DNA of 64,000 nucleotides from JAMQPK01 sp963761975. GTDB lineage: Bacteria; Acidobacteriota; Vicinamibacteria; Vicinamibacterales; JAMQPK01. Of this stretch, positions 50,628-59,669 are shown in pieces. Below the pieces are notes generated by a model, which was not told the DNA's origin, searched no databases, and worked only from the letters and a program-made list of their open reading frames with translations. How positions within the stretch are numbered: the stretch's first letter is position 1; every line of letters begins with the position of its first letter. The DNA lies in contig CAVXIR010000002.1 of NCBI GenBank assembly GCA_963761975.1, forward strand, positions 248,001 through 312,000, written 5' to 3'. The position numbers and the translations under genes were made by a program.

Positions 50628-52925
50628 ATGGCCCATCTACATCACTGCGGGCCGGATTCCGTTGAGGGCCTCCCAAGTCGGCGACACCTGATCGGTTCGA
50701 TGTTCGGATTCGTCGTACTGGCGCACCCGCTAGGCAAGCAGTTGCTCGCTGCGGTCCAAACACAACCCCTCGTCGCGCAAGTGGGCAGGCTGATAGAAGC
50801 CATGGCATATCTGGGCGAGCCGCTGAGTGATGGCGACCGGCAGCAGATTGACACGGCTGCGAACGTGCCGGACCAGGCGCGCGCGATCGAGGAGATCCAG
50901 CGGATTCTCGACCCCCACTGTCTGCTGACCATTCGCATCAATCCTGAGAGCCGGATTTCCGTGGACCGAGCAGCGGCGCCAGCGCGACTGGTCGAGCATG
51001 GATGGCGGGCCTATCTTGTGAAAGTGCGGAATGAGGCGGGCGTCACGGGGGTGCTCAGCGTGGAGAGTCCACAGGCGCGCCCCGTCTATCGCCGTGGAAC
51101 CGGGCTGGCGATGGCTCCTCAATCCGTTCGGCCGGCCGACGTGACCGATCGATGGCTCGATCTGGATACCTACGGTCAGAAGCCGATGGAACCCCGGCTT
51201 TCCGGTCTCGAGCTCGAATATCGGATCGTGTTGCTCTATAGCCGCGACCGAGGCCGACGCGAGGCGCAGATCGGCGCGTCACTGGGTCCCGGCAGCGAGG
51301 ACATCGGATTCCGGAACCGGACCGCTGTGCTCTTCGATGTCGCGCCGTCGCGCGACGTCACGCTGCGCGTTCGCGATGAGCACGGACGGCCCAGCATGGC
51401 GTCGTTCGTCGTCAAAGACACGCTCGGTCGAGTCTATCCTGCGCGATCCAAGCGGCTGGCCCCCGATTTCTTCTTCCAGGAGCAGGTCTATCGCGCGGAT
51501 GGCGAGACTGTCAGGCTTCCCGCGGGCGACTTCACGATTACCTGCGGCCGCGGTCCCGAATACATTCCCGAAGCACGAACGGTATCGATCGGGCCGTCTT
51601 CCGCCGCCGCTCTCGACTTTCAGCTGCGGCGCTGGATCGATCCTCCCTCGCACAGATGGTACTCGGGAGACCATCACATCCATGCTGCGGGGTGTTCTCA
51701 CTACGAGAGTCCGACGGAAGGCGTGCGGCCGGAAGACATGATGCGTCATGTTCTGGGCGAGGCCCTCAGCGTCGGCGCGGTGCTGAACTGGGGCCCCAGC
51801 TACTACCATCAGCGCCAGTTTTTCGAGAGCAAGGACAACAAGGTGTCCACGGGCTCGACGCTGCTTCGGTACAACCTGGAGGTGTCGGGATTCCCGTCGA
51901 GCCACTGCGGGCATCTTGTCCTGCTCCGTTTGCGCGATCAGGACTATCCCGATACCAGACAAATCGAGGACTGGCCAACGTGGGATCTCCCGATCCTGAA
52001 ATGGGGAAAAGCACAGAACGCCATCGTCGGATTTGCGCATTCAGGACACGGACTGCAGGTGCAGTCTCGCGAGCTGCCGAATTACGAGCTACCGCCTTAC
52101 AACAGTATTGGTGCGAACGAATACATCATGGATGTCACCCACGATGCCGTGGATTTCATCTCTGCTGCAGATACGCCGTTCGTGTACGAACTGAACATCT
52201 GGTATCACACGATGAATTGCGGGTTCCGGACTCGTATCAGCGGCGAAACCGATTTCCCCTGTATCACCGATCAGCGCGTCGGAGGAGGACGCTCGTACGT
52301 GCATCTTCCGCAGACGCTCTCCTACGACGCGTGGTGCGAAGGCGTGCGCGCCGGGCGTTCGTATGTGTCCGATGGCTTCAGTCATCTCATGAATTTCACC
52401 GTCAACGGCCTCGAGGCGGGCACGAACGGCAGCGAGATGCGGCTGGAGCGTGCTGGAGGAGTGCGAGCGACAGTCCGCGCGGCGTGTTGGCTTTCCGAGA
52501 CGGCGTCGGGCCCGCCGGCACCCAGTCGTCAGCAATCGCAATGGAGTCCGGAGCACGCGCGCGTGGCCGCATCGCGCAACGTCACCGTCGAGGCGATCGT
52601 GAACGGGCATCCGGTCGCGAGTCAGCGTCTCACGGCCGATGGCAGCTTGCGTGATCTGGTGTTCGACATTCCCGTGCAACGGAGCAGCTGGATTGCTCTT
52701 CGCATCCTCGGCTCGGCTCACACGAACCCGATCTTTGTACTCGTCGGCGACCGTCCGATTCGCGCGTCGAAAAAAAGCGCCGAATGGTGTCTCAAGGGTG
52801 TGGACCAGTGCTGGTCGCAGAAATCGCCTCGCATCAGCCCGGCCGAGCGTCCGGTTGCCGAGCGCGCCTACGATCACGCGAGAGTGCGATACCGGCGAAT
52901 CTTGGCCGAGAGCGAAGCGGACTGA
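50628..52925 (+). CDS. CehA/McbA-type metallohydrolase (PHP superfamily)
   Basis: 765 residues from an ATG with TAAGGAG seven bases upstream. The N-terminus contains a membrane-spanning or signal-like stretch (IGSMFGFVVLAHPLGKQLL). The large middle part includes a beta-rich segment (VLLYSRDRGRREAQIGASLG, RTAVLFDVAPSRDVTLRVRD) and then the PHP catalytic core: HRWYSGDHHIHAAGCSHYES with HxH, a Gly/Trp-rich part GEALSVGAVLNWGPSYYHQR, SSHCGHLVLLRLRDQ, IVGFAHSGHGLQVQSREL and PCITDQRVGGGRSYVHLPQT. CehA/McbA proteins hydrolyse carbamate esters and related compounds. It is possibly periplasmic. Confidence 0.82.
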   Translation: MAHLHHCGPDSVEGLPSRRHLIGSMFGFVVLAHPLGKQLLAAVQTQPLVAQVGRLIEAMAYLGEPLSDGDRQQIDTAANVPDQARAIEEIQRILDPHCLLTIRINPESRISVDRAAAPARLVEHGWRAYLVKVRNEAGVTGVLSVESPQARPVYRRGTGLAMAPQSVRPADVTDRWLDLDTYGQKPMEPRLSGLELEYRIVLLYSRDRGRREAQIGASLGPGSEDIGFRNRTAVLFDVAPSRDVTLRVRDEHGRPSMASFVVKDTLGRVYPARSKRLAPDFFFQEQVYRADGETVRLPAGDFTITCGRGPEYIPEARTVSIGPSSAAALDFQLRRWIDPPSHRWYSGDHHIHAAGCSHYESPTEGVRPEDMMRHVLGEALSVGAVLNWGPSYYHQRQFFESKDNKVSTGSTLLRYNLEVSGFPSSHCGHLVLLRLRDQDYPDTRQIEDWPTWDLPILKWGKAQNAIVGFAHSGHGLQVQSRELPNYELPPYNSIGANEYIMDVTHDAVDFISAADTPFVYELNIWYHTMNCGFRTRISGETDFPCITDQRVGGGRSYVHLPQTLSYDAWCEGVRAGRSYVSDGFSHLMNFTVNGLEAGTNGSEMRLERAGGVRATVRAACWLSETASGPPAPSRQQSQWSPEHARVAASRNVTVEAIVNGHPVASQRLTADGSLRDLVFDIPVQRSSWIALRILGSAHTNPIFVLVGDRPIRASKKSAEWCLKGVDQCWSQKSPRISPAERPVAERAYDHARVRYRRILAESEAD

Positions 52926-52938
52926 CACGATTCATGTC

Positions 52939-53012
52939 ATGGCAGAGGGCAAATGGCAGAGGGCAGATGACGTCTTCTGCCGTCTGCCATCATCCATCTG
53001 CCCTGACTGATG
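52939..53012. repeat. Intergenic inverted word-array between convergent genes
   Basis: ATGGCAGAGGGCAAATGGCA followed by GAGGGCAGATGACG at 52939-52972 is answered by TCTTCTGCCGTCTGCCATCA and TCCATCTGCCCTGACTGATG from 52973 on. Words GGCAGA/TCTGCC and ATGGCAGA/TCTGCCAT pair. It lies between the CehA gene (+) and the cyclase gene (-). Confidence 0.8.
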
Positions 53013-53810
53013 TCATCGTGCTGGCACAAGAGCCACAATCCTCAGTGGCCCTCCACTGCCGCCGCGGATCTTCATCGGCAGCGCGATGACGAAGCTCCCG
53101 CTCGGGGGTAATCGATCGAGCTGAGCCACATTTTCGAACGCGGGAATGTTCGCGGCGAACAGAATCTGATGCGTGTCGTACGTCTTCGACTGCCCATAGT
53201 CGATGCTGGCCGTATCGATGCCGATCGCGCGAATCGTGCCGCGTGCCACGAGCCATCGAGCGGTGTCTGGATGAATGCCCGGAAAGTGAAGCTCTGCGAC
53301 TCCCTCAGGTCCAATCTTGGCAGTACCGAGATACTTCGTCGGGTCGGGCCAGCGGCTACCCCAACCCGTGCGAAACAGCACGATGGCTCCATCCGGAATT
53401 GACCCGTTCGCGCGTTCCCATGCCTCGAGCGTGTCGGGCGTTATCAGGTAGTCGGGATTCGCCGTTTGACTGGTTACATCCACGACCACGCCAGGTCCGA
53501 CGAGGCGCTCCAGCGGAATCTGATCGGTCGACCATTTGCCTTCTGCGAAGTGCAGCGGTGCATCGAGATGCGTGCCGCCGTGCTCCGACGTAGAGACGTT
53601 GTTGGCTGCGTAGTAATAGCCCGCCGGAGTGCGCCCGGCCGATTCCACTTGAAACTCAAACCGCTTCGCCGTGGGCCAGTAGACGGTTTCGGATGAGAAG
53701 TCGTAGCTGAGGTCGATCCAGGTGCCCGTGTTCAACAGATCGGGCTGGGCAGCACGCTGACATCCAGCGAATGCCAGTATCAGCAGGAGAGCGGTCCTCG
53801 ATATTGCCAT
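53013..53810 (-). CDS. Cyclase-family (kynurenine formamidase-like) lipoprotein
   Basis: 265 residues from the ATG at 53810, with AAGGA upstream. The N-terminus has a lipobox (LILAFAGCQR). WIDLSYDFSSETVYWPTAKR is the family start, STSEHGGTHLDAPLHFAEGK carries the HxGTHxDxPxH metal site, followed by VVVDVTSQTANPDYLITPDT, GAIVLFRTGWGSRWPDPTKY, FPGIHPDTARWLVARG and IGIDTASIDYG. These hydrolases open cyclic amides or deformylate kynurenine in other hosts. Here it would act in the periplasm. Confidence 0.85.
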   Translation of the reverse strand: MAISRTALLLILAFAGCQRAAQPDLLNTGTWIDLSYDFSSETVYWPTAKRFEFQVESAGRTPAGYYYAANNVSTSEHGGTHLDAPLHFAEGKWSTDQIPLERLVGPGVVVDVTSQTANPDYLITPDTLEAWERANGSIPDGAIVLFRTGWGSRWPDPTKYLGTAKIGPEGVAELHFPGIHPDTARWLVARGTIRAIGIDTASIDYGQSKTYDTHQILFAANIPAFENVAQLDRLPPSGSFVIALPMKIRGGSGGPLRIVALVPAR

Positions 53811-53896
53811 CGAATTCCTTTCCGTCCTTCGTCCATTCGGACCTGGACCCGTTTTTTCATGTCTCGGCGCCAAACCACATCGATACAGGAATACTC

Positions 53897-53975
53897 AGAC
53901 CACCGAGAACACAGAGATCGCGGAGAAGAATTTGTCTTCTCTGTGTGCGCCGTGTTTTCTGTGGTGAGATGGTCT
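53897..53975. repeat. Intergenic inverted word-array (ACCGAGAACACAGAGA type)
   Basis: AGACCACCGAGAACACAGAG followed by ATCGCGGAGAAGA at 53897-53929 is matched by TCTTCTCTGTGTGCGCCGTG and TTTTCTGTGGTGAGATGGTC, 53935-53974. Words such as CACAGAG/CTCTGTG are exact reverse complements. The array lies at the 3' end of the GDSL gene and upstream of the cyclase gene. Confidence 0.8.
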
Positions 53976-53978
53976 TGA

Positions 53979-55325
53979 TTACCTGAACAGCGACAAGTCG
54001 ATGGCCTCCCCCATGGCTTTGTAGCCGGCGTCGCCGGGATGCAGATAGTCGCAGGAATCGTATTTCTCGAGGAACTTCTTGGGATCGCTTGGATCGCGTG
54101 TCGCTTTGTCGAAATCGATCACACCGTCGTACGCCTTGCCGTTGCGAATCCACTCGTTCAGGGCCTGGCGCTTCGCTTCGCCAGCCTCGGTGTAATATGC
54201 GGCGCCCCAGAACGGTGTCAACGTCGCGCCGTAGATTTTCATGCCTCGCGCGTGCGCCTGATCAATCAACTGCTTGTGTCCGGCAATCAGATCGTCGGCA
54301 GTCGGTGTCGGATTCTGCCGTGCATTGCCGATGTCGTTGATGCCTTCGAGCACGATGACATGCGTGACGCCGGGGTGCGAGAGCACGTGGCGCTCGAAGC
54401 GCGCCAGGGCATTCACTCCCGCACCGACCGCCCGAACGTCTGTGCCAGCCGGCACCGTTGCTTCGCTCAGCACGCGATTGCCGCCGATGCCTGCGTTCAG
54501 GACTCCCATCTTGATTCCCTGCGACAGCAGCCGTCTGGCCAGGTGATCGGGCCATCGATTGTTCGTGTCGGCGGTCGATCGGGCACCATCGGTAATCGAG
54601 TCGCCGAACGCCACGACGGCGCCGACGTGATCGGCAGCCGCGACGTCGACCCGCGACAAGAGGAACCAGCTCTGAGTCCTGCCCACTGTCGGCAACGTGG
54701 GTGTTCCCACGTGATTGCCGGTTTCCGACACGTAGTTGGTCTGAAACGCGCCGCCGTGGATCGTGAGCGTCGCCGGGGTATTGGTGGTGCCTGGCAAGTA
54801 CAGGTCGATGGCGAGATCGGCAAGTTGTGGGATGACCAACTCGACCGGATCGCTGTAAACAACGGCGTTGGCCGGGATCGTGACGGTCGGTCGGCCGCTG
54901 AACGTGAGCGGACGACCCGGCGGTTGAATTGTGCTGTCTTTGTCGCGGAGCGCGATGTGACCGGCGCCGACGGTCATCGGCGCTGTCCCGTACGCGTTGC
55001 TGAGCACGACGCGCACCCTCGATCCACCGATGCTGGTTCGAATCACCTGACGCAGGGTCTGATTCGTGAAGTGCATGTAGGGTGCGGGTGCGAATATCTG
55101 TCCGGCGGGCGGAGCGACGGGGGGTGCTGGTGGCGGCCCACATCGAGTGTTCACCATGAACGGAGCGAGCGGCGGACCTGGTGCCGGTGGAAATGGGTTC
55201 TGGGGCCGCCCGACTTCTGCGGTCGCCCAGGTGCCGACCCATCGATCGGGTTTTGCGCTCTGAGCGAGCGCGGCGGAATGCAGACAGACGAGCAATACAG
55301 CGGCAGACAGGATGTTTCGTCGCAT
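53979..55325 (-). CDS. SGNH/GDSL-type secreted esterase
   Basis: 448 residues from the ATG at 55325, with AAAGGGG upstream. Signal peptide MRRNILSAAVLLVCLHSAAL. WVGTWATAEVGRPQNP is the start common to this GDSL group, then an extra beta-rich segment (about 75-200: LRQVIRTSIGGSRVRVVLSN, DLAIDLYLPGTTNTPATLTI). Block I VVAFGDSITDGARSTADTNN holds the catalytic Ser, ILNAGIGGNRVLSEA the Gly of block II, VIVLEGINDIGNARQ block III, and DYLHPGDAGYKAMGEAI the Asp and His of block V. It hydrolyses esters of carbohydrates or lipids in the periplasm. Confidence 0.87.
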   Translation of the reverse strand: MRRNILSAAVLLVCLHSAALAQSAKPDRWVGTWATAEVGRPQNPFPPAPGPPLAPFMVNTRCGPPPAPPVAPPAGQIFAPAPYMHFTNQTLRQVIRTSIGGSRVRVVLSNAYGTAPMTVGAGHIALRDKDSTIQPPGRPLTFSGRPTVTIPANAVVYSDPVELVIPQLADLAIDLYLPGTTNTPATLTIHGGAFQTNYVSETGNHVGTPTLPTVGRTQSWFLLSRVDVAAADHVGAVVAFGDSITDGARSTADTNNRWPDHLARRLLSQGIKMGVLNAGIGGNRVLSEATVPAGTDVRAVGAGVNALARFERHVLSHPGVTHVIVLEGINDIGNARQNPTPTADDLIAGHKQLIDQAHARGMKIYGATLTPFWGAAYYTEAGEAKRQALNEWIRNGKAYDGVIDFDKATRDPSDPKKFLEKYDSCDYLHPGDAGYKAMGEAIDLSLFR

Positions 55326-55403
55326 TGCGGCCCCTTTCTGGCGCAAATGCTAGCGGCAATGCCCGACGCTGTCCAGACGTGTCGGAACGATGCGAGAGTC
55401 TGG

Positions 55404-55506
55404 AGCGGTTGGTGGTTGGTCGTTGGTGGTGGGTGGGGAGCGGTTGGTGATTCGTGGTAGTGGCGGCAGACTCCACTAACCATCAACCACGAACCGCCAA
55501 CCGCAA
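55404..55506. repeat. Intergenic inverted word-array (GGTTGGTGGTTGG type)
   Basis: GCGGTTGGTGGTTGGTCGTT and GGTGGTGGGTGGGGAGCGGT run from 55404 to about 55463 with GTAGTGG; from 55472 CCACTAACCATCAACCACGA and ACCGCCAACCGCAAC form the complement. It lies between the GDSL gene promoter side and the 3' end of the small gene at 55507. Strand asymmetry is strong (G/T then C/A). Confidence 0.8.
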
Positions 55507-55812
55507 CTACGACGCGCGCCGTCTAGACGGCGCCTTCTGTTCGGCGCTCTTGCGTTCGCCCAACAGCAGACGGCGCAGAGTGCGAAGATCGTTCAGAATG
55601 CGGCTGCTGGCTCTGACGTGATGCCTCAGCTGCTCGATCTTGTAACTGAGAAGGTGCACGGCCTCGACGCTCCGGCCGATGACCATTGTGTCGGTCAGCA
55701 CGATCCGCTTGAGCTCCTCTTCGGTCGTTCCCTGGACCTCTGCGAGCACCTCGTCCAGGAGCTTCAAGTATTCGTGAGTGCTCTCGATCGTATCGAATGG
55801 ATTCTGTGCCAT
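55507..55812 (-). CDS. Small helical protein of unknown function
   Basis: 101 residues, ATG at 55812 with AGGA upstream. No signal peptide. NPFDTIESTHEYLKLLDEVL, EVQGTTEEELKRIVLTDTMV and AVHLLSYKIEQLRHHVRASS are amphipathic helices; RILNDLRTLRRLLLGERKSA ends in a basic tail (SRRRAS). The charge pattern suggests a coiled-coil dimer that could bind nucleic acid or a partner protein. No family is recognised. Confidence 0.6.
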   Translation of the reverse strand: MAQNPFDTIESTHEYLKLLDEVLAEVQGTTEEELKRIVLTDTMVIGRSVEAVHLLSYKIEQLRHHVRASSRILNDLRTLRRLLLGERKSAEQKAPSRRRAS

Positions 55813-55985
55813 AAGGTCCTCGTGCCGCTAGAGCGACGGGCAAGGGCCATACCATTTCGCACGCTCGATTTCGCAGTGTTTTCGTCATGAGTCCGTCGAC
55901 AAAGTCTGCCGGGATGGCGAGAAAGGTCGGCTTTGCACGCACTTGACGCGCCACATTGTAAGATTCCTCGCAATGGAGGCCGAAC

Positions 55986-57164
55986 GTGAATAAGAGGGCG
56001 CGCCGAATGCTCCTGACTGTCGCCTGGGCGGTGCTGGGAACCCTCGCGCTTCCACTCGCGCAGAAAGGGAATGTGAGTAGCCGCCAGGTTCCCACGTTTC
56101 GCGTCGATCCGCTTTGGCCGAAACCGCTGCCGAACAGGTGGATCATCGGCGCCGTTGCGGGCGTGGCGGTCGACAAGCGCGATCACGTCTGGATCACGCA
56201 TCGCCCATCGACGCTTCAACCAAACGAAACGCGGTCGATTTGGAAAGCCGCGCCACCTGTCCTCGAGTTCGACGCGCAGGGCGTGCTCGTCTCATCGTGG
56301 GGCGGCCCGGGAACCGGCTACGACTGGCCGCAGCTCGAGCACGGCATCTATGTTGACGAGGCCGACAACGTATGGCTGGGTGCGGGCGGCGAAAAAGATG
56401 CCCACATTCTGAAATTCGCGCGCGGCGGTAAGTTCCTGATGCAGATTGGCCGTCCCGGCCAGGGGCGCGGCAGCAACGACACACAGAACCTTGGCGCGCC
56501 GGCCAACATGGTCGTCGATGCCGGCGCCAACGAAGTGTATGTGGCCGATGGCTACGTCAACCATCGCGTGATCGTGTTCGACGCGGCGACCGGTGCGTAC
56601 AAGCGCCACTGGGGCGCCTACGGCAAACCACCGGATGACGGATTTTTTACGCGCGCGGGCGAAACCCTGCCGGGGCCGTTCCGCGGCGTGGTCCAGAACG
56701 AAAACCGTCCCAGCCAATACGATCCGAACGGCCCACCCTCTCCGCAGTTTCGCATCGTGCACGCCGTGCGCATTTCGCTGGACGGTCTCGTCTACGTCTG
56801 TGACCGGACGAACGATCGTCTGCAGGTATTCAGCAAGGACGGCCGCTTCGTGCGCGAAACGGTGATCGCCAAAGACACTCTGGGAAGCGGATCGGTTTGG
56901 GACATCGGGTTTTCCACCGATCCGAAGCAGGCATTCCTGTTCATCAACGACGGAACGAACCAGCTGATATACGTGCTCGACCGACAAACGCTGGAGGTCG
57001 TCAGCACCTTCGGCGGAGCCGGACACTGGGCCGGCCAATTTTACGGTGCCCATAATCTCGCGGTGAATTCGAGGGGCGATCTCTTCATTACAGAAACGTA
57101 TGAAGGGAAGCGAGTGCAGCGTTTCATCTACACGGGCTTGGGCGCTCCTTCGACATCGCCCTAG
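55986..57164 (+). CDS. Secreted NHL-repeat (6-bladed propeller) protein
   Basis: 392 residues from a GTG at 55986; signal peptide at 1-26. Repeats: GVAVDKRDHVWITHRPS, EHGIYVDEADNVWLGAGGE, ANMVVDAGANEVYVADGYVN, HAVRISLDGLVYVCDRTNDR, DIGFSTDPKQAFLFINDGTN and NLAVNSRGDLFITETYEGKR. Each has the NHL-type G-x-x-V-D pattern and a final aromatic strand. The type recurs in peptidyl-alpha-hydroxyglycine lyase-like enzymes but catalytic Tyr/His are unclear. The 269-base stretch 57165-57433 that follows holds no gene I can support. Confidence 0.8.
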   Translation: MNKRARRMLLTVAWAVLGTLALPLAQKGNVSSRQVPTFRVDPLWPKPLPNRWIIGAVAGVAVDKRDHVWITHRPSTLQPNETRSIWKAAPPVLEFDAQGVLVSSWGGPGTGYDWPQLEHGIYVDEADNVWLGAGGEKDAHILKFARGGKFLMQIGRPGQGRGSNDTQNLGAPANMVVDAGANEVYVADGYVNHRVIVFDAATGAYKRHWGAYGKPPDDGFFTRAGETLPGPFRGVVQNENRPSQYDPNGPPSPQFRIVHAVRISLDGLVYVCDRTNDRLQVFSKDGRFVRETVIAKDTLGSGSVWDIGFSTDPKQAFLFINDGTNQLIYVLDRQTLEVVSTFGGAGHWAGQFYGAHNLAVNSRGDLFITETYEGKRVQRFIYTGLGAPSTSP

Positions 57165-57433
57165 ACCGCGACCGCTGCAAGTCGAACGACGCCGTTCCTA
57201 AAACAGCACACGACAAACCGAATACGCGTCACGTCACAGACCGCCGGACGCGTGGTATGCGGATTGCCAATTCCGCGCCGACGCTTGTCCCGGATCGCGC
57301 GTGTTCTCCTGCAGTTGAGGCACTGGCGGCCCGTCTGACGAGCGTCAGTCTGCGTTATTGCAGACAAATATCCGTCACCAGGCAGACTTTTCCGGCTGGC
57401 CGATGTTGCCAGCAACCAGGGGCGTGCGGGCTG

Positions 57434-59647
57434 ATGAAGACGCTGGAAACGATTTCGGGCCGGGTGGCGAGCGAGATCGAACGGCTCGCGGAGCTTCATC
57501 GCCTTTACCGCGATGGGTCGGTCCACGTCCATGTGCCCGCAGCGCTCGCAACCGACGACCGTTCGATGGACGATCTCGTGCAGGATTACCTGCCTGCGTC
57601 TGCCGCGGCGTTAGACGCCGCTGCGAGGAACCTGTTCTCGTCGTTGCCGGTCGCGTTCGATCCCGCCTATTCGATTGGTCCGTACCTCGCCACCGTCGAT
57701 CGCGATTCGAAGGGCGATCCGTATCGCTTTCTCGACATGGGGGCGCTCATCGCCACACAGGCGTTTGGAGAGAACGAACCCGACGTCGTTGAGGCGGTGC
57801 TGAATCATCTGCCGTATACGTTCTCGCGCTACGCACACTCCGAGTATCAGACCGTCGTCTCGCTGAAGCTGAAGGCGGCGCTGAACCGGATCGCGCCAGC
57901 GGGAACGCCTCGTCACTTCGTCGTAAACACGGGTGCCGAGGCGGTAGAGAACGCCATCAAATCGGTGCTCCTGAATCGCGTAAAGACTTCGGGCGAACCG
58001 GATGGCGGCTTTGTCATTTCGTTTGAAGGCGCGTTCCACGGTCGCACGCTCGGCAGTCTGGCGGTGACACACCGCAAGCGCGCGCGCCTCGGGTTTCCCA
58101 CGTTCGACTGGCCTCAGGTTTCCTTCCCGGTTCTCGACGGCAGCGCGAAGCAAACGGCGCGTCGCGAAGAGAGGAGCCTCAAGCAGGTTTGGGACCTGCT
58201 CGTTTCGGGGCGCCTTCCACATGCCGAGAAGAACAAGGAAGCGTTCCGACGCGAGCTGGATGCGATCGACGCGTTTCTCTTGTCTCCCGGGCAGGATGCT
58301 GTCGCCTTCATGATGGCCCAGCGGGCACTGCTCAGCCCCGAGACCATCAGGCGCAGCCGTCGTGTCGCCGCGGTGCTGGTCGAGCCCATCCAGGGCGAGG
58401 GTGGTGTCCGGACGACGAGCAAGAGATTCATGCAGCGTCTGCGCCTGCTCACCGGCATCTACGATGTCCCGCTCATGTTCGACGAGGTCCAGACGGGCTG
58501 GGGGGCGACCGGCTGCATGTGGGCCCATGAGCTGTTCGAGCTGCCGACGCCACCTGACGTCGTGGTCTGGGCCAAGAAAGCGCAGAACGGCGTGTTGTTC
58601 GTCAGCGAAGAACTGGCGACGTTCTTTCAGGAAGAGAAGAAATTCAACACGACCTGGGAAGGCGATGCGGTGGGGATGGTGCGGCTCCTGGCCGTGCTCG
58701 AAAAAATCGATCTGGACCAGGTACGCCGGACCGGTGAGCTTGCGCGTGCAGGATTGAACTGGCTTGCCGAGGCCTACTCGGGGCTGATCGAGAACGTTCG
58801 CGGAGCCGGGGTCATGCTGGCGTTCGACGTGCCGCGGGCCGACCTGCAGGATGCGCTGCGCGACCGCGCGTTTCGACGCGGTTTGGTTCTCCTGCCTGCG
58901 GGCGAGCGAACGCTGCGCTTCTATCCCCGTTACGACACCGAGCCTTACGCGATTGCCGAAGGGATCATGATTCTGAAGGCCGCGGTGGAGGACATCGTTG
59001 CCGAACAGGTCGATCCGGTACCGTCGGCGCCGGAGATCAATGTCGGTGAGTGTCCGTTGGAAGCGCTCGAAGTGGTCGAGATTACCGCGGCGAACTTCCA
59101 TGAACACCGAGCCCAGATCATGGACGTCGAGACCGAGCACTATGGCTCGTTGAGACAGTCTCAGCCTGACGGGCCGCGCAATGGCGGGCAGAAGCTGCTG
59201 CAACTGCCGTGCGAGATGCTCGAGGCCACGCTTTCGAACGCCCGGGCCATTGGTCTGGCCCTGCGGGATGGAACCAGCGGCCGTCTGGTGGCCTACGCGC
59301 TTGGCAGCGCGCTCGAAGATCACGACGAAGAAGGCGTGGCGTCGGACCCGTGTTTCGGCGACAACAACACGTTCTACCTTCACGCAACCGCCGCGCGGCC
59401 ATCGGTACAGAACCACCTGGCTATTGAAAACCAGCTGCTCGATCTCATCCGCATCCGCGTTCTGGCCGCAGGGTTCGAATACATCTCTGCGCTCATCGAG
59501 GAGCGAATGCACAAGACCGGGCCGGTCTGGCTGCGCCAGGCGCAGTTGATCCAGGCGGTCGACAACTATCTTCGCAGTGGCATTCGGTTCGTCTACGTGC
59601 AGCTGTCGTCCGATAAACGTCAACAGCCGCGTGTCCCCGCGGCATGA
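57434..59647 (+). CDS. Class III aminotransferase (lysine 6-transaminase-like) fused to a GNAT-like acyltransferase domain
   Basis: 737 residues from the ATG at 57434. Residues about 65-545 are a PLP-dependent transaminase: HFVVNTGAEAVENAIKSVLL, SFEGAFHGRTLGSLAVTHRK, AAVLVEPIQGEGGVRTTSKR, IYDVPLMFDEVQTGWGATGC and the PLP lysine in VVVWAKKAQNGVLFVSEELA. The RxxF and RYDTEPYAIAEG endings resemble lysine 6-aminotransferase. Residues about 560-725 form a GNAT-like domain: LEVVEITAANFHEHRAQIMD, SNARAIGLALRDGTSGRLVA, LLDLIRIRVLAAGFEYISAL. The acceptor of the acyl group is unknown. It is the first gene of the lysine-type cluster. Confidence 0.82.
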   Translation: MKTLETISGRVASEIERLAELHRLYRDGSVHVHVPAALATDDRSMDDLVQDYLPASAAALDAAARNLFSSLPVAFDPAYSIGPYLATVDRDSKGDPYRFLDMGALIATQAFGENEPDVVEAVLNHLPYTFSRYAHSEYQTVVSLKLKAALNRIAPAGTPRHFVVNTGAEAVENAIKSVLLNRVKTSGEPDGGFVISFEGAFHGRTLGSLAVTHRKRARLGFPTFDWPQVSFPVLDGSAKQTARREERSLKQVWDLLVSGRLPHAEKNKEAFRRELDAIDAFLLSPGQDAVAFMMAQRALLSPETIRRSRRVAAVLVEPIQGEGGVRTTSKRFMQRLRLLTGIYDVPLMFDEVQTGWGATGCMWAHELFELPTPPDVVVWAKKAQNGVLFVSEELATFFQEEKKFNTTWEGDAVGMVRLLAVLEKIDLDQVRRTGELARAGLNWLAEAYSGLIENVRGAGVMLAFDVPRADLQDALRDRAFRRGLVLLPAGERTLRFYPRYDTEPYAIAEGIMILKAAVEDIVAEQVDPVPSAPEINVGECPLEALEVVEITAANFHEHRAQIMDVETEHYGSLRQSQPDGPRNGGQKLLQLPCEMLEATLSNARAIGLALRDGTSGRLVAYALGSALEDHDEEGVASDPCFGDNNTFYLHATAARPSVQNHLAIENQLLDLIRIRVLAAGFEYISALIEERMHKTGPVWLRQAQLIQAVDNYLRSGIRFVYVQLSSDKRQQPRVPAA

Positions 59648-59669
59648 ACATGTTTCAGCAGAGGAACCA

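Noticed and set aside
50000..50636. Frames translating the 14-bp repeat as YLLLLTCYFLLVTS
   Set aside because: They look like transmembrane proteins only because of the repeat; they start in repeats and overlap real genes.
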